Source: an uncultured Eubacteriales bacterium (GTDB lineage Bacteria; Bacillota; Clostridia; Christensenellales; Borkfalkiaceae). From it: a stretch of 40,223 bases of DNA. The notes under the pieces are model-generated. The model was not told the origin of the DNA. It ran no database searches and saw only the letters and a program-made list of their open reading frames with translations. The position numbers and the translations under genes are program-made. Position 1 is the first letter of the stretch; each line of letters opens with the position of its first letter. Positions 7,262-14,575 of this stretch are shown piece after piece. The stretch covers positions 1 to 40,223 of the forward strand of contig ONQV01000004.1 of NCBI GenBank assembly GCA_900320065.1, written 5' to 3'.

Positions 7262-8074
7262 ATGGATAAAAACGCCGAACTCGCGCTTTTTTTGGATAAA
7301 GCGGACGAACTTATCGACAGTAAGTATATAATAGCGGATATTAAAATCGTAGGACTCTTAAAAGCCATAGCCGCTTCCGATACGCTCGTCGCCATATTCA
7401 AGAACTGTATGACGGGGTTCGATTATCCCGCCGCGCAGAAAAAATATCTCGTTAAAAGCAAGTATCTTGCGGAAGGCAAGGGGGAATTTATACTTCCTTC
7501 GTCCTCGCGCGAACTTTTGGCGTTTATTTTCAGCGTTCTCGTAGATATCGACGCAAAACGGATAGACTTCGCGCAATTCATAAATAAATATTTTTACGAA
7601 GACGGTAGTTTTTCGGCGGGCTATAACGCGTTCCTTAATTCTATGATAAAGCCGTTTAAGAATTCGGTCAAAATGCTTATGGAAAGCGTTATAGACGGAA
7701 AACTTCAAGACCCCGTGGAAGCGTTCACCGAAGAAGAAGAGCGCAGAAACAAGCAGGAACAGGCGGCGGCGGAAGAACAGAGAAGGGAAAAGGAACTTTC
7801 CGAAAAGGCTTACGGCGAAAGCGTTAAGGCGATCCGCAGAATACTCGTGGAAGATAAGTCCAAAGTGCGTTCTTCCCGCCTTAAAGACGAAATAAAAGAA
7901 GAGTTCCTTCTCATTATAGATATGTTCGCTAACGCTATAAACGCCGCGGACAAAGACGGCATAATATACGCCTTTCTCGCATACAAGTACGCGGTTAAGT
8001 CCAAAAAGCGTATGTTTTTCGGAAGAGAGAAAAAGGTCGGAAATTACTTAAAGGACGTACTCAATGGACTTTGA
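7262..8074 (+). CDS. Hypothetical protein with central charged coiled coil
   Basis: I do not recognise this 270-residue protein. It has no signal peptide and no transmembrane helix. Residues 1-150 are mixed helical. About 155-190 is a dense Glu/Arg/Gln run (EEEERRNKQEQAAAEEQRRE) that should form a coiled coil. The C-terminal 80 residues are helical and end in a basic segment (KSKKRMFFGREKK). It has a strong promoter and SD. Its last four codons overlap the Nudix gene by 11 bases, so the two are translationally coupled. A cytoplasmic scaffold or adaptor is possible, but nothing in the sequence proves it. Confidence 0.75.
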   Translation: MDKNAELALFLDKADELIDSKYIIADIKIVGLLKAIAASDTLVAIFKNCMTGFDYPAAQKKYLVKSKYLAEGKGEFILPSSSRELLAFIFSVLVDIDAKRIDFAQFINKYFYEDGSFSAGYNAFLNSMIKPFKNSVKMLMESVIDGKLQDPVEAFTEEEERRNKQEQAAAEEQRREKELSEKAYGESVKAIRRILVEDKSKVRSSRLKDEIKEEFLLIIDMFANAINAADKDGIIYAFLAYKYAVKSKKRMFFGREKKVGNYLKDVLNGL

Positions 8075-8585
8075 AGAAAAAACGCTTGAAGAAAACGTTT
8101 TGTACAGCGGCAAAATTTTAGACCTTGTAAAAGATAAGGTGCTGTTACCCGACGGAAAGGAGAGTTTTCGGGAAATAGTAAAGCATAGCGGCGGTTCTGC
8201 TATCCTTTGCGAAAAGGACGGTAAGATTTTAATGGTGCGGCAATTCCGCTACGCTTATAAGGAAACTATTTGGGAAATACCCGCGGGGAAAGTCAACGCT
8301 GGCGAAGACCCGACGGAGACCGCGTTCCGCGAACTGGAAGAAGAAGGCGGTATAAAAGCGGATAAAATGGAACTTTTATTCAGCGTATATCCGTCCCCGG
8401 GGTACACTTCGGAAATAATCCGCATTTACAGGGCGACGGGGCTACATAAAAGCACGAGGCATCTTGACGAAGACGAATTTCTGTCCGCGGCGTGGGTGGA
8501 AAAGCCGCGGCTCGCCGAAATGATAAAAAACGGCGAAATAAAGGACGCAAAGACGCTTATCGCGCTGCTTGTCGCACTGTTTTAG
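8064..8585 (+). CDS. nudF: Nudix hydrolase, probable ADP-ribose pyrophosphatase
   Basis: This 173-residue protein has a perfect Nudix box GX5EX7REUXEEXGU (GKVNAGEDPTETAFRELEEE followed by GGI, from about residue 75) that binds the catalytic metal. The segment RQFRYAYKETIWEIPAGK just before it and the PSPGYTSE loop after it are hallmarks of the ADP-ribose pyrophosphatase (NudF/YqkG) subgroup, which splits ADP-ribose into AMP and ribose 5-phosphate. The start overlaps the preceding gene by 11 bases. Substrate choice among nucleotide sugars cannot be fixed by eye. Confidence 0.93.
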   Translation: MDFEEKTLEENVLYSGKILDLVKDKVLLPDGKESFREIVKHSGGSAILCEKDGKILMVRQFRYAYKETIWEIPAGKVNAGEDPTETAFRELEEEGGIKADKMELLFSVYPSPGYTSEIIRIYRATGLHKSTRHLDEDEFLSAAWVEKPRLAEMIKNGEIKDAKTLIALLVALF

Positions 8586-8654
8586 CGGCGCGTTCGCACG
8601 TTATTAAAGGGGAAAAGGCTGAAATTTCAAGACATCAAAAGGTAAGGTAACACG

Positions 8655-10478
8655 GTGAAAAGAACGGACGTAAGGAACGTGGCGATAATCGCGCACGTAG
8701 ATCACGGCAAAACGACGCTAGTAAACGAGATGTTAAAGCAAGGCGGAGTGTTCCGCGCAAATCAGGAAGTCGCGGACAGGGTAATGGATTCGGGCGATCT
8801 TGAAAGAGAACGCGGTATAACCATACTCGCCAAAAACACTTCGGTATTTTATGAAGGCGTTAAAATAAATATAGTCGACACCCCCGGGCACGCGGACTTC
8901 GGCGGCGAAGTCGAACGCGTCTTAAAAATGGTAAACGGTGTTTTAGTGCTCGTGGACGCTTGCGAAGGACCTATGCCGCAGACGCGTTTCGTTATGCAAA
9001 AAGCGCTTGAACTCAATCATAAACTCATAATCGTCGTAAATAAAGTCGACCGTCCGGACGCGAGGCTTTCCGAAGTGCAGGACGAGATCTTGGAACTTCT
9101 GTTCGACCTTAACGCCACCGACGACCAGATAGACAGCCCGATTATTTTCTGTTCGGGAAGAGCGGGCACGGCGTCTCTCGACTGCAATAAACAGGGTACG
9201 GACTTAAAGCCGCTGTTTGACGCAATAATAAATCATTTCGAACCGCAGGAAGTCGACGAAGAAGGTCCGCTCCAAATGCTCGTTTCGTCGATAGACTATA
9301 ACGAGTACGTCGGCAGAATAGGTATCGGCAGGATAGAACGCGGCAAAGCGTTCGTAAATCAGGAAGTCGAAACTTGTAATTATAACGTAAAAGGCAAAGA
9401 AATTCGCGGCAAACTCGTAAGCATATTCCAGATAGAAGGGTTGGAGCGCGTGGCGGTGGAAAGCGCGCGGGCTGGCGATATAGTCTGCGTGAGCGGGCTG
9501 GAAAACATCTCGATAGGCGATACTATCTGTTCGCCCGACGCGGTCGAACCCGTGCCCTTCGTCAAGATTTCCGAACCGACGGTGGAAATGACCTTTTCGG
9601 TAAACGACAGCCCGTTTGCCGGCAAAGAAGGTAAATACGTTACCACCCGTCATCTCCGCGACAGGCTTTTCCGCGAAATGCTGAAAGACGTGTCGCTCCG
9701 CGTGGAAGAAACGGATTCCGCCGATTCCTACCGCGTGTGCGGCAGGGGCGAAATGCATCTCTCAATACTCATTGAAACCATGCGCCGCGCGGGATACGAG
9801 TTTCAGGTCGGCGCGCCCAAAGTTATGTACAGGGAAGAAAACGGCGTCGTATTAGAGCCGATGGAACGGCTCGTGGTGGACGTTCCCGAAGACAAAACGG
9901 GTTCGGTGTTTTCGAGCATGGGCGTCAGAAAAGGCGAGTTGTTGCAGATGGAAAATATCGGCAGTCGTATACGCTTGGAGTTCAAAGTGCCGGCGCGCGG
10001 ACTTTTCGGGTATAAGAGTCAGTTTTTGACCGAAACTCGCGGCGAAGGCGTATTCAACACCATTTTTTACGGTTACGAAGAATATAAAGGAGAGATCGAG
10101 AGAAGAACGACGGGCTCGCTCGTGGCGTTTGAGACGGGCGAAGCGGTAACTTACGGGCTTTATAACGCGCAGGGACGCGGACAGTTGTTCATAGGCGCAG
10201 GCGTGCAGGTGTACGAAGGTATGGTCGTCGGCGTTTCGCCGAAAAACGAAGACATTTCGGTCAACGTATGCAAGAAAAAGCATCTGACAAATACCCGTGC
10301 TTCGGGGTCGGACGACGCGTTAAGACTTGAAACACCGAAGATTATGAGCCTTGAAGAAGCGATGGAATTTATCGGCGACGACGAACTACTTGAAATCACG
10401 CCGAAAAATATCCGCATAAGGAAAAAGACTTTGGACACGGAAACGCGGCTGAAAAGAAAGGCGCGCGGTCTTGAATAG
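8655..10478 (+). CDS. typA: Translational GTPase TypA/BipA
   Basis: This 607-residue protein is full length for the family. GTPase motifs: G1 AHVDHGKT (13-20), G2 RGIT (53-56), G3 DTPGH (75-79), G4 NKVD (129-132). EF-G-like domains III and V and the BipA-specific C-terminal domain follow ([15 protein letters not shown], then a basic tail of [18 protein letters not shown]). TypA binds the ribosome and assists 50S assembly and stress or cold adaptation. Translation starts at GTG 8655 with AAGGT upstream. The 69 bases after the Nudix gene contain no terminator, so read-through from the 7204 promoter is possible. Confidence 0.97.
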   Translation: MKRTDVRNVAIIAHVDHGKTTLVNEMLKQGGVFRANQEVADRVMDSGDLERERGITILAKNTSVFYEGVKINIVDTPGHADFGGEVERVLKMVNGVLVLVDACEGPMPQTRFVMQKALELNHKLIIVVNKVDRPDARLSEVQDEILELLFDLNATDDQIDSPIIFCSGRAGTASLDCNKQGTDLKPLFDAIINHFEPQEVDEEGPLQMLVSSIDYNEYVGRIGIGRIERGKAFVNQEVETCNYNVKGKEIRGKLVSIFQIEGLERVAVESARAGDIVCVSGLENISIGDTICSPDAVEPVPFVKISEPTVEMTFSVNDSPFAGKEGKYVTTRHLRDRLFREMLKDVSLRVEETDSADSYRVCGRGEMHLSILIETMRRAGYEFQVGAPKVMYREENGVVLEPMERLVVDVPEDKTGSVFSSMGVRKGELLQMENIGSRIRLEFKVPARGLFGYKSQFLTETRGEGVFNTIFYGYEEYKGEIERRTTGSLVAFETGEAVTYGLYNAQGRGQLFIGAGVQVYEGMVVGVSPKNEDISVNVCKKKHLTNTRASGSDDALRLETPKIMSLEEAMEFIGDDELLEITPKNIRIRKKTLDTETRLKRKARGLE

Positions 10479-10502
10479 GCGTTAAGCGAATATACGTTAC
10501 TT

Positions 10503-10588
10503 ATGAGAATAAACGGTAAAAAATACGCGGAATAAGTTTCAGATTTTTAGTCGGGGTAGTAGGCTTTTTTACACCGCGTACGAAATTC
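10503..10588 (+). other. Probable displaced N-terminal coding segment of the acyltransferase-like gene
   Basis: ATG 10503 opens MRINGKK and then hits a stop at 10533-10535. The frame used downstream is open only from 10520 and has no ATG, GTG or TTG before 10589. The two frames meet at an A6 run (10518-10523). One extra A would give MRINGKKIRGISFRFLVGVV, a plausible amphipathic or membrane N-terminus for a PlsC-type enzyme. Neither 10503 nor 10589 has a good SD. An assembly error, a real frameshift, or slippage on the A run are all possible. Confidence 0.55.
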
Positions 10589-11233
10589 GTGTATTTAGGC
10601 GAAAAAATAACCGAACCGTCAATCCTTTTATCTAACCACGCGGGAGTTTCCGCGCCGTTCGGGTTCGAGCGTTTTATGAAAGAACCTTTGCGTATGTGGG
10701 GCACTTACCAGATGACCAAAGGTTATAAATCGGTAAAGGCGTATTATACCAAAATATTTTTAAAACAGAAATACCCGAATTACAGTAATTTCAGGTGTAA
10801 ACTTTTAGGGGCTTTGCTTTCGCCTTTGGCGACGTGGTATTACAGCGGAAACACGGTTATTCCCACCTATCCCGACGCACGGCTTATAGAAACTATTCAC
10901 GAAAGTTCGGAAACGCTTGATAAAGGTATGAGTATAGTTATCTTTCCCGAAGACTCGTCGAACGGCTATTTCGAACAGTTGAAATTCGTATTCGGGGGAT
11001 TTGCCGTACTCTGCGAAAGACTTTATAAAAAGGGCAGGGACGTGCCCGTCGCCTGTTGCTATTATCACAAGAAAAAACGGGTATGCGTGGTGGATAATCC
11101 GGTAAAGTATTCCGTCCTTCGCGGCGCAACGTTCGACAGAAACGCGCTTGCGGAACGGATGATGAAGAGAATAAACGAACTCGCTTACGTGGAACTTCCG
11201 CAGAGCAAAAAGGACAAGAAGAAAACCAAATAA
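10589..11233 (+). CDS. Lysophospholipid acyltransferase-like (PlsC-type) protein, 5' end uncertain
   Basis: From GTG 10589 there are 214 residues. They show a PlsC-like layout: NHAGVSAPF at the block I position, VIPTYPD, then IVIFPEDSS at the block III position (FPEG in active enzymes) and VPVACCYY. The catalytic HX4D of block I reads H-AGVS-A, so the aspartate is missing, and FPEG is FPED. The protein is therefore a divergent member, perhaps inactive or with another acyl acceptor. The C-terminus is very basic (QSKKDKKKTK), fit for membrane contact. The first roughly 30 residues expected for the family lie upstream in another frame. It follows typA and ends at the hairpin 11248-11289. Confidence 0.75.
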   Translation: MYLGEKITEPSILLSNHAGVSAPFGFERFMKEPLRMWGTYQMTKGYKSVKAYYTKIFLKQKYPNYSNFRCKLLGALLSPLATWYYSGNTVIPTYPDARLIETIHESSETLDKGMSIVIFPEDSSNGYFEQLKFVFGGFAVLCERLYKKGRDVPVACCYYHKKKRVCVVDNPVKYSVLRGATFDRNALAERMMKRINELAYVELPQSKKDKKKTK

Positions 11234-11247
11234 CGGTAAAAAGCATT

Positions 11248-11289
11248 AAAAAAGTCTTTCCGCGACATTTTGCGCAGAAAGACTTTTTT
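11248..11289. terminator. Bidirectional intrinsic terminator
   Basis: A 13-bp stem, AAAAAAGTCTTTC (11248-11260) with GAAAGACTTTTTT (11277-11289), around a 16-base loop. It lies between convergent genes, with T runs available on both strands. Confidence 0.88.
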
Positions 11290-11306
11290 GCTTTTAGGCG
11301 GGGCGA

Positions 11307-11513
11307 TTATTTGCAGCAGCCGCCGCCGAAAAGGTTGCCCATACCGCTGCCGCCTTTTACGCAATAGCAGATGAGTAAAAGGGCTATCGGCAGACAGTAG
11401 CAACTGTTGAATATCCCGTTAAGACAGCCGTTCTTCGCGAGAAGGATTATAAGTAATATGATGAGAACCCATAAACAACAGTTGTTTCCCAAAAAGTCAA
11501 AGCATCCGTTCAT
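11307..11513 (-). CDS. Small cysteine-rich membrane protein
   Basis: The start is placed at 11513, where GGAGGT lies about seven bases upstream on the minus strand, although the frame is open further. The 68-residue product has ten cysteines in pairs or singles (NGC, NNCC, NGC, NSC, YC, LIC, YC and a terminal GGGCC) and two hydrophobic helices (LWVLIILLIILLA and LPIALLLICY) around a short loop. Similar tiny Cys/Gly-rich membrane peptides occur in clostridial genomes, sometimes labelled chorion-class high-cysteine proteins. Function is unknown; metal binding or redox cross-linking at the membrane is a guess. It is transcribed alone. Confidence 0.75.
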   Translation of the reverse strand: MNGCFDFLGNNCCLWVLIILLIILLAKNGCLNGIFNSCYCLPIALLLICYCVKGGSGMGNLFGGGCCK

Positions 11514-11579
11514 TTTTTTACCTCCAAAGTAAACGCATTTCCCGCCTATGTAAATTTTTTTGCGGCGGTAGTTTCTATT

Positions 11580-11593
11580 ATCAATATATTGAT
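11580..11593. promoter_or_regulatory. 14-bp perfect palindrome, possible operator
   Basis: ATCAATATATTGAT lies between the cysteine-rich gene (-) and the ECF gene (+), 67 bases upstream of the former's start. Its half-sites are in inverted order compared with an FNR/CRP-type TTGAT-N4-ATCAA site, so no known regulator is implied. In AT-rich DNA chance cannot be excluded. Confidence 0.35.
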
Positions 11594-11629
11594 TTAATTG
11601 AAAAAATGTGCCTTTCACCCGTTATTTGT

Positions 11630-11659
11630 TTGCACTATTTCCTTTAAATGTGTTAAAAT
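11630..11659 (+). promoter_or_regulatory. Promoter of the ECF-coaX-hom unit
   Basis: TTGCAC (11630-11635), 18 bases, TAAAAT (11654-11659), preceded by TGTGT. The predicted transcript start near 11666 leaves a leader of about 110 bases before ATG 11777. Confidence 0.6.
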
Positions 11660-11674
11660 ACCTTTGCAAGGGAG

Positions 11675-11757
11675 AAAAGCGGATATGGTTTTTTAATCCG
11701 ACTTTTCGTTATCCCGAAAATTTTTTTACAACAGATATTTCCTTAAAGGAAAATTTG
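11675..11757 (+). promoter_or_regulatory. Possible attenuator-like leader upstream of the ECF S component
   Basis: AAAAGCGGAT (11675-11684) can pair with ATCCG-A-CTTTT (11696-11706, one bulged A). The same CTTTT region can instead pair as TTTTCG (11703-11708) with CGAAAA (11715-11720), followed by a seven-T run, which is a weak terminator-like hairpin. A third palindrome, TTTCCTT-A-AAGGAAA, lies just before the SD. The two mutually exclusive stems look like a switch. I do not match it to a known riboswitch. Confidence 0.4.
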
Positions 11758-11776
11758 ATTGGAGGTACAACTTAAT

Positions 11777-12433
11777 ATGGAAACTTTTTCGCAGGCGAAA
11801 AAACTCACTTACTTTTCGGTGCTTACGGCACTCACGGTCGTGTTGCAACTTATCGGCAACACCGTGCGGATAGGCGCGGTTACGCTTAACTTCTCGCTTA
11901 TTCCCATCGTGCTTGCGGCTATACTTCTCGGCGTATGGTACGGCACGGCGCTTGGCGCTATAACGGGACTTATAATTCTGTTACACGGCGGAATTCTCGG
12001 CGCGGACGGATTTACGAACGTACTCTTTGCGACCGACCCCGTTATCATATCGCTCGTGTGCATAGTAAAAACCGCGGCGGCGGGTGCGGTAAGCGCGTTG
12101 CTGTTCAAGTGGATAAGTAAAAAGAACGGATTTGCCGCGACGGTCGTCGCTTCGGGGGTAGTGCCCGTAATTAATTCAGGGCTGTTTATTCTCGGTATGC
12201 TTTGTATAATTCCGTCTTTGCGGGCAGCGGGCTTTATAGCGGAAGGGGCTAACGCCTTTGCGGTTATCGTAATCGGCTTCGTAGGACTTAATTTCGTGTT
12301 TGAGTTTGCTCTCAATCTTATAGTCGTTCCCGCGCTTTACAGAGTTATAAACGTGGTGGACCGTTCGATTTTCAAAAAGACCGACGCCAAGGCGAAACGA
12401 ACCGCCGATACCGAAAATAAGGACGAAGAATAA
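11777..12433 (+). CDS. ECF transporter S component, possibly for pantothenate
   Basis: The start is ATG 11777, with GGAGG at 11761-11765 (a longer than usual spacing), although the frame opens earlier. The 218-residue protein has about six hydrophobic helices with the S-component pattern: a cytoplasmic KKLTYFSVLTALTVVLQLI helix 1, an N-F-S-L loop, and AAILLGVWYGTALGAITGL with small-residue packing. S components bind a vitamin and work with a shared EcfT/EcfA1/EcfA2 module, which is not in this window. The gene overlaps coaX (TAATG), whose product phosphorylates pantothenate, so pantothenate is the best substrate guess. That guess rests on context alone. A charged tail (KKTDAKAKRTADTENKDEE) ends the protein. 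Confidence 0.8.
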   Translation: METFSQAKKLTYFSVLTALTVVLQLIGNTVRIGAVTLNFSLIPIVLAAILLGVWYGTALGAITGLIILLHGGILGADGFTNVLFATDPVIISLVCIVKTAAAGAVSALLFKWISKKNGFAATVVASGVVPVINSGLFILGMLCIIPSLRAAGFIAEGANAFAVIVIGFVGLNFVFEFALNLIVVPALYRVINVVDRSIFKKTDAKAKRTADTENKDEE

Positions 12434-13200
12434 TGCTTTTAGTTGTAGACGTAGGAAACACGAATATCAAATACGGCGTCTGGAAGGACGATAATATGCT
12501 CGCGTCTTTCAGAGTGTCGTCAAGGATTTCGAGAACTGCCGACGAATACGGCTCGGTACTCGTAAATCTTTTGGGCGATTCGGGCATAAAAAAGACGGAC
12601 GTGGACGGGATAATCGTTTCTTCGGTAATTCCGACCTTAAACTATACGATTTGTCATATGTGCGAATATTTCTTCGGGATTTCGCCGCTTATGGTAGGGC
12701 CGGGGATAAAAACGGGGCTCAATATCAAGGTGGAAAATCCCAAGGAAGTCGGCGCGGACAGAATAGTGAACAGCGTCGCCGCGTATAAAAAGCACGGCGG
12801 GCCCGTTATCATTATAGACTTCGGCACGGCGACCACTTTCAACGTGATTGACGGTAGCGGCGCGTTTATCGGCGGCGTTATCGCCCCCGGTATCAAGACT
12901 TCGCTTTCGGGGCTCGTGTCGAGTACGGCGCAACTTCCGATGATAGAACTCGTGCCGCCCAAAAAGGTAGTTGCGAAAAACACCGAAACGAATATGCAGG
13001 CGGGTATAATTTTCGGTTTTGCAGGTCTTGTCGACAACATAGTCGGAAAAATAAAGAAAGAACTCGGCGACGAAAACGTTAAAGTTATCGCGACGGGCGG
13101 ACTTGGCGAAATTATCGCGAAAGAAACCAAGAGTATAAGCGTCGTGGACAGGACGCTCACGCTGTTCGGGTTAAAACTCATTTACGATTTGAATAAATAG
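12433..13200 (+). CDS. coaX: Type III pantothenate kinase
   Basis: This 255-residue protein is typical of CoaX, which catalyses ATP-dependent phosphorylation of pantothenate, the first step of coenzyme A synthesis. Visible ASKHA-fold motifs: phosphate-1 VVDVGNTNIKYG (4-15), GADRI near 108-112, phosphate-2 IIDFGTATTFNVID near 127-140, and the GGVIAPG loop. A C-terminal ATGGLGE holds the adenosine motif. The ATG overlaps the stop of the ECF S-component gene. A small inverted repeat, CCGTAAATTTTTACGG (13205-13220), lies between coaX and hom and could be a weak pause or partial terminator. Confidence 0.96.
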   Translation: MLLVVDVGNTNIKYGVWKDDNMLASFRVSSRISRTADEYGSVLVNLLGDSGIKKTDVDGIIVSSVIPTLNYTICHMCEYFFGISPLMVGPGIKTGLNIKVENPKEVGADRIVNSVAAYKKHGGPVIIIDFGTATTFNVIDGSGAFIGGVIAPGIKTSLSGLVSSTAQLPMIELVPPKKVVAKNTETNMQAGIIFGFAGLVDNIVGKIKKELGDENVKVIATGGLGEIIAKETKSISVVDRTLTLFGLKLIYDLNK

Positions 13201-13237
13201 TACGCCGTAAATTTTTACGGTGAAAAGGAAGGGAAAC

Positions 13238-14518
13238 ATGAAAAAAGTCGGCGTTGCCATTTTAGGGCTCGGCGTAGTAGGCGGCGGGGTATATAAAATA
13301 CTGACCGAAAAGAAAGAATACTTTAAAAAGACGCAGGATCTCGATATTACCGTGGAAACCGCGCTGGAAAAGAATATCGACCGCGCTCTCGCGCTCGGTA
13401 TCGACCGTTCGTGCGTCGCTTCTAACATAGAAGAAGTCGTTTCTAACCCTAACGTCGACATAGTTGTCGAAGTCATGGGCGGCACCGAACCCGCGAGGAC
13501 GTTCGTGTTAAAGGCGCTTATGAGCGGCAAATCGGTGGTAACTTCCAACAAGGAACTGTTCGCAAAGCACTGGTCGGAACTCGAAGAAGAAGCGAAAAAA
13601 ATGAACGTCGCTTTGATGTTCGAAGCAAGTTGCGTAGGCGGCGTTCCGATAATCAGAGTTTTGCAGGACGGTATGCAGGCTAACGAAATAAAGTCGATTA
13701 TGGGTATCATAAACGGCACGACGAACTATATTTTAACCAAGATGGCGGAGTGCGGAGAAGACTACGAAACGGCGTTAAAAGAAGCGCAGAAACTCGGCTA
13801 TGCGGAATTCAATCCGACCGCCGACGTGGAAGGTTTCGACGCGACGTATAAGATATCAATATTGTCGAGTTTGGCGTTCAACAGCAAGGTGTGTATCGAA
13901 AACGTATACAGGGAAGGCATTACGGGCGTAAACAAAGAAGATATCGCCTACGGCAAGTCTATGGGTTATACCCTTAAACTTCTCGGTATCGGTAAGCGCG
14001 GCAAAGAAGGTATTGACGTACGGGTACACCCGACTTTCGTTAAAAACGACAATCCGCTTGCGAGTGTAAACGATTCTTTCAACGCAGTGCATTTAGTCGG
14101 CGACTCGGTCGGCGAAATTATGCTGTACGGCAGGGGCGCGGGTTCGCTTCCGACGGGCAGCGCCATCGTTTCCGACGTGATTTTCGCCGCTAAACACAGC
14201 GAGAATTATTATACGCCCTTTAAAAACAACGCGGCGGGGAATAAAGAAACCAAGTTCGTTTCCGATTTCGTTTCCAAATATTACGTAAGGATGTTCGTAA
14301 AAGACGACGCGGGCGTTCTGGCTAAAATCGCGGGAGTGTTCGCAAAAGGTAATATCAGCATCAAGGAAGTGAAACAAATGACTTCCGAAGAAGGACTTGC
14401 CGAAATAATCGTTATAACGCACCCCGCTTACGAGAGCGATATGAAAAAAACTCTCGACAAGATAACCGCTCTACAAGAAGTCGTGGAAGTTAAAGGCTTT
14501 ATAAGGATAGAAGAATAA
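13238..14518 (+). CDS. hom: Homoserine dehydrogenase with C-terminal ACT domain
   Basis: The start is ATG 13238, preceded by AAGGAAGGG, not the in-frame GTG at 13220. The 426-residue enzyme reduces aspartate semialdehyde to homoserine for threonine and methionine synthesis. It shows the Rossmann motif GLGVVGGGV at the N-terminus, the conserved SNKEL and GTTNYILTKM segments, EGFDA with catalytic acidic residues, and a C-terminal ACT domain from YYVRMFVKDDAGVLAKIAG onward, the usual site of feedback by threonine. It competes with the DAP branch (asd/dapA/dapB at the right end) for aspartate semialdehyde. It ends at the hairpin 14532-14566. Confidence 0.97.
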   Translation: MKKVGVAILGLGVVGGGVYKILTEKKEYFKKTQDLDITVETALEKNIDRALALGIDRSCVASNIEEVVSNPNVDIVVEVMGGTEPARTFVLKALMSGKSVVTSNKELFAKHWSELEEEAKKMNVALMFEASCVGGVPIIRVLQDGMQANEIKSIMGIINGTTNYILTKMAECGEDYETALKEAQKLGYAEFNPTADVEGFDATYKISILSSLAFNSKVCIENVYREGITGVNKEDIAYGKSMGYTLKLLGIGKRGKEGIDVRVHPTFVKNDNPLASVNDSFNAVHLVGDSVGEIMLYGRGAGSLPTGSAIVSDVIFAAKHSENYYTPFKNNAAGNKETKFVSDFVSKYYVRMFVKDDAGVLAKIAGVFAKGNISIKEVKQMTSEEGLAEIIVITHPAYESDMKKTLDKITALQEVVEVKGFIRIEE

Positions 14519-14531
14519 ATTTTAAAAATCA

Positions 14532-14566
14532 AAACCGCCCGAGCGAATTTTTCGCTCGGGCGGTTT
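14532..14566. terminator. Bidirectional intrinsic terminator between hom and the DnaD-like gene
   Basis: A 16-bp perfect stem, AAACCGCCCGAGCGAA (14532-14547), TTT loop, complement at 14551-14566. It lies nine bases from the end of the convergent minus-strand gene. Confidence 0.92.
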
Positions 14567-14575
14567 GTTATGCAA

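Noticed and set aside
11580..11593. FNR/CRP-type binding site
   Set aside because: The half-sites are in the wrong order for TTGAT-N4-ATCAA, so the palindrome is listed only as a possible operator.
11514..11618. N-terminal extension of the cysteine-rich protein
   Set aside because: The frame is open, but the only GGAGGT ribosome-binding site is just before 11513.
13220..13237. Earlier GTG start for hom
   Set aside because: ATG 13238 has AAGGAAGGG upstream and matches the family N-terminus.
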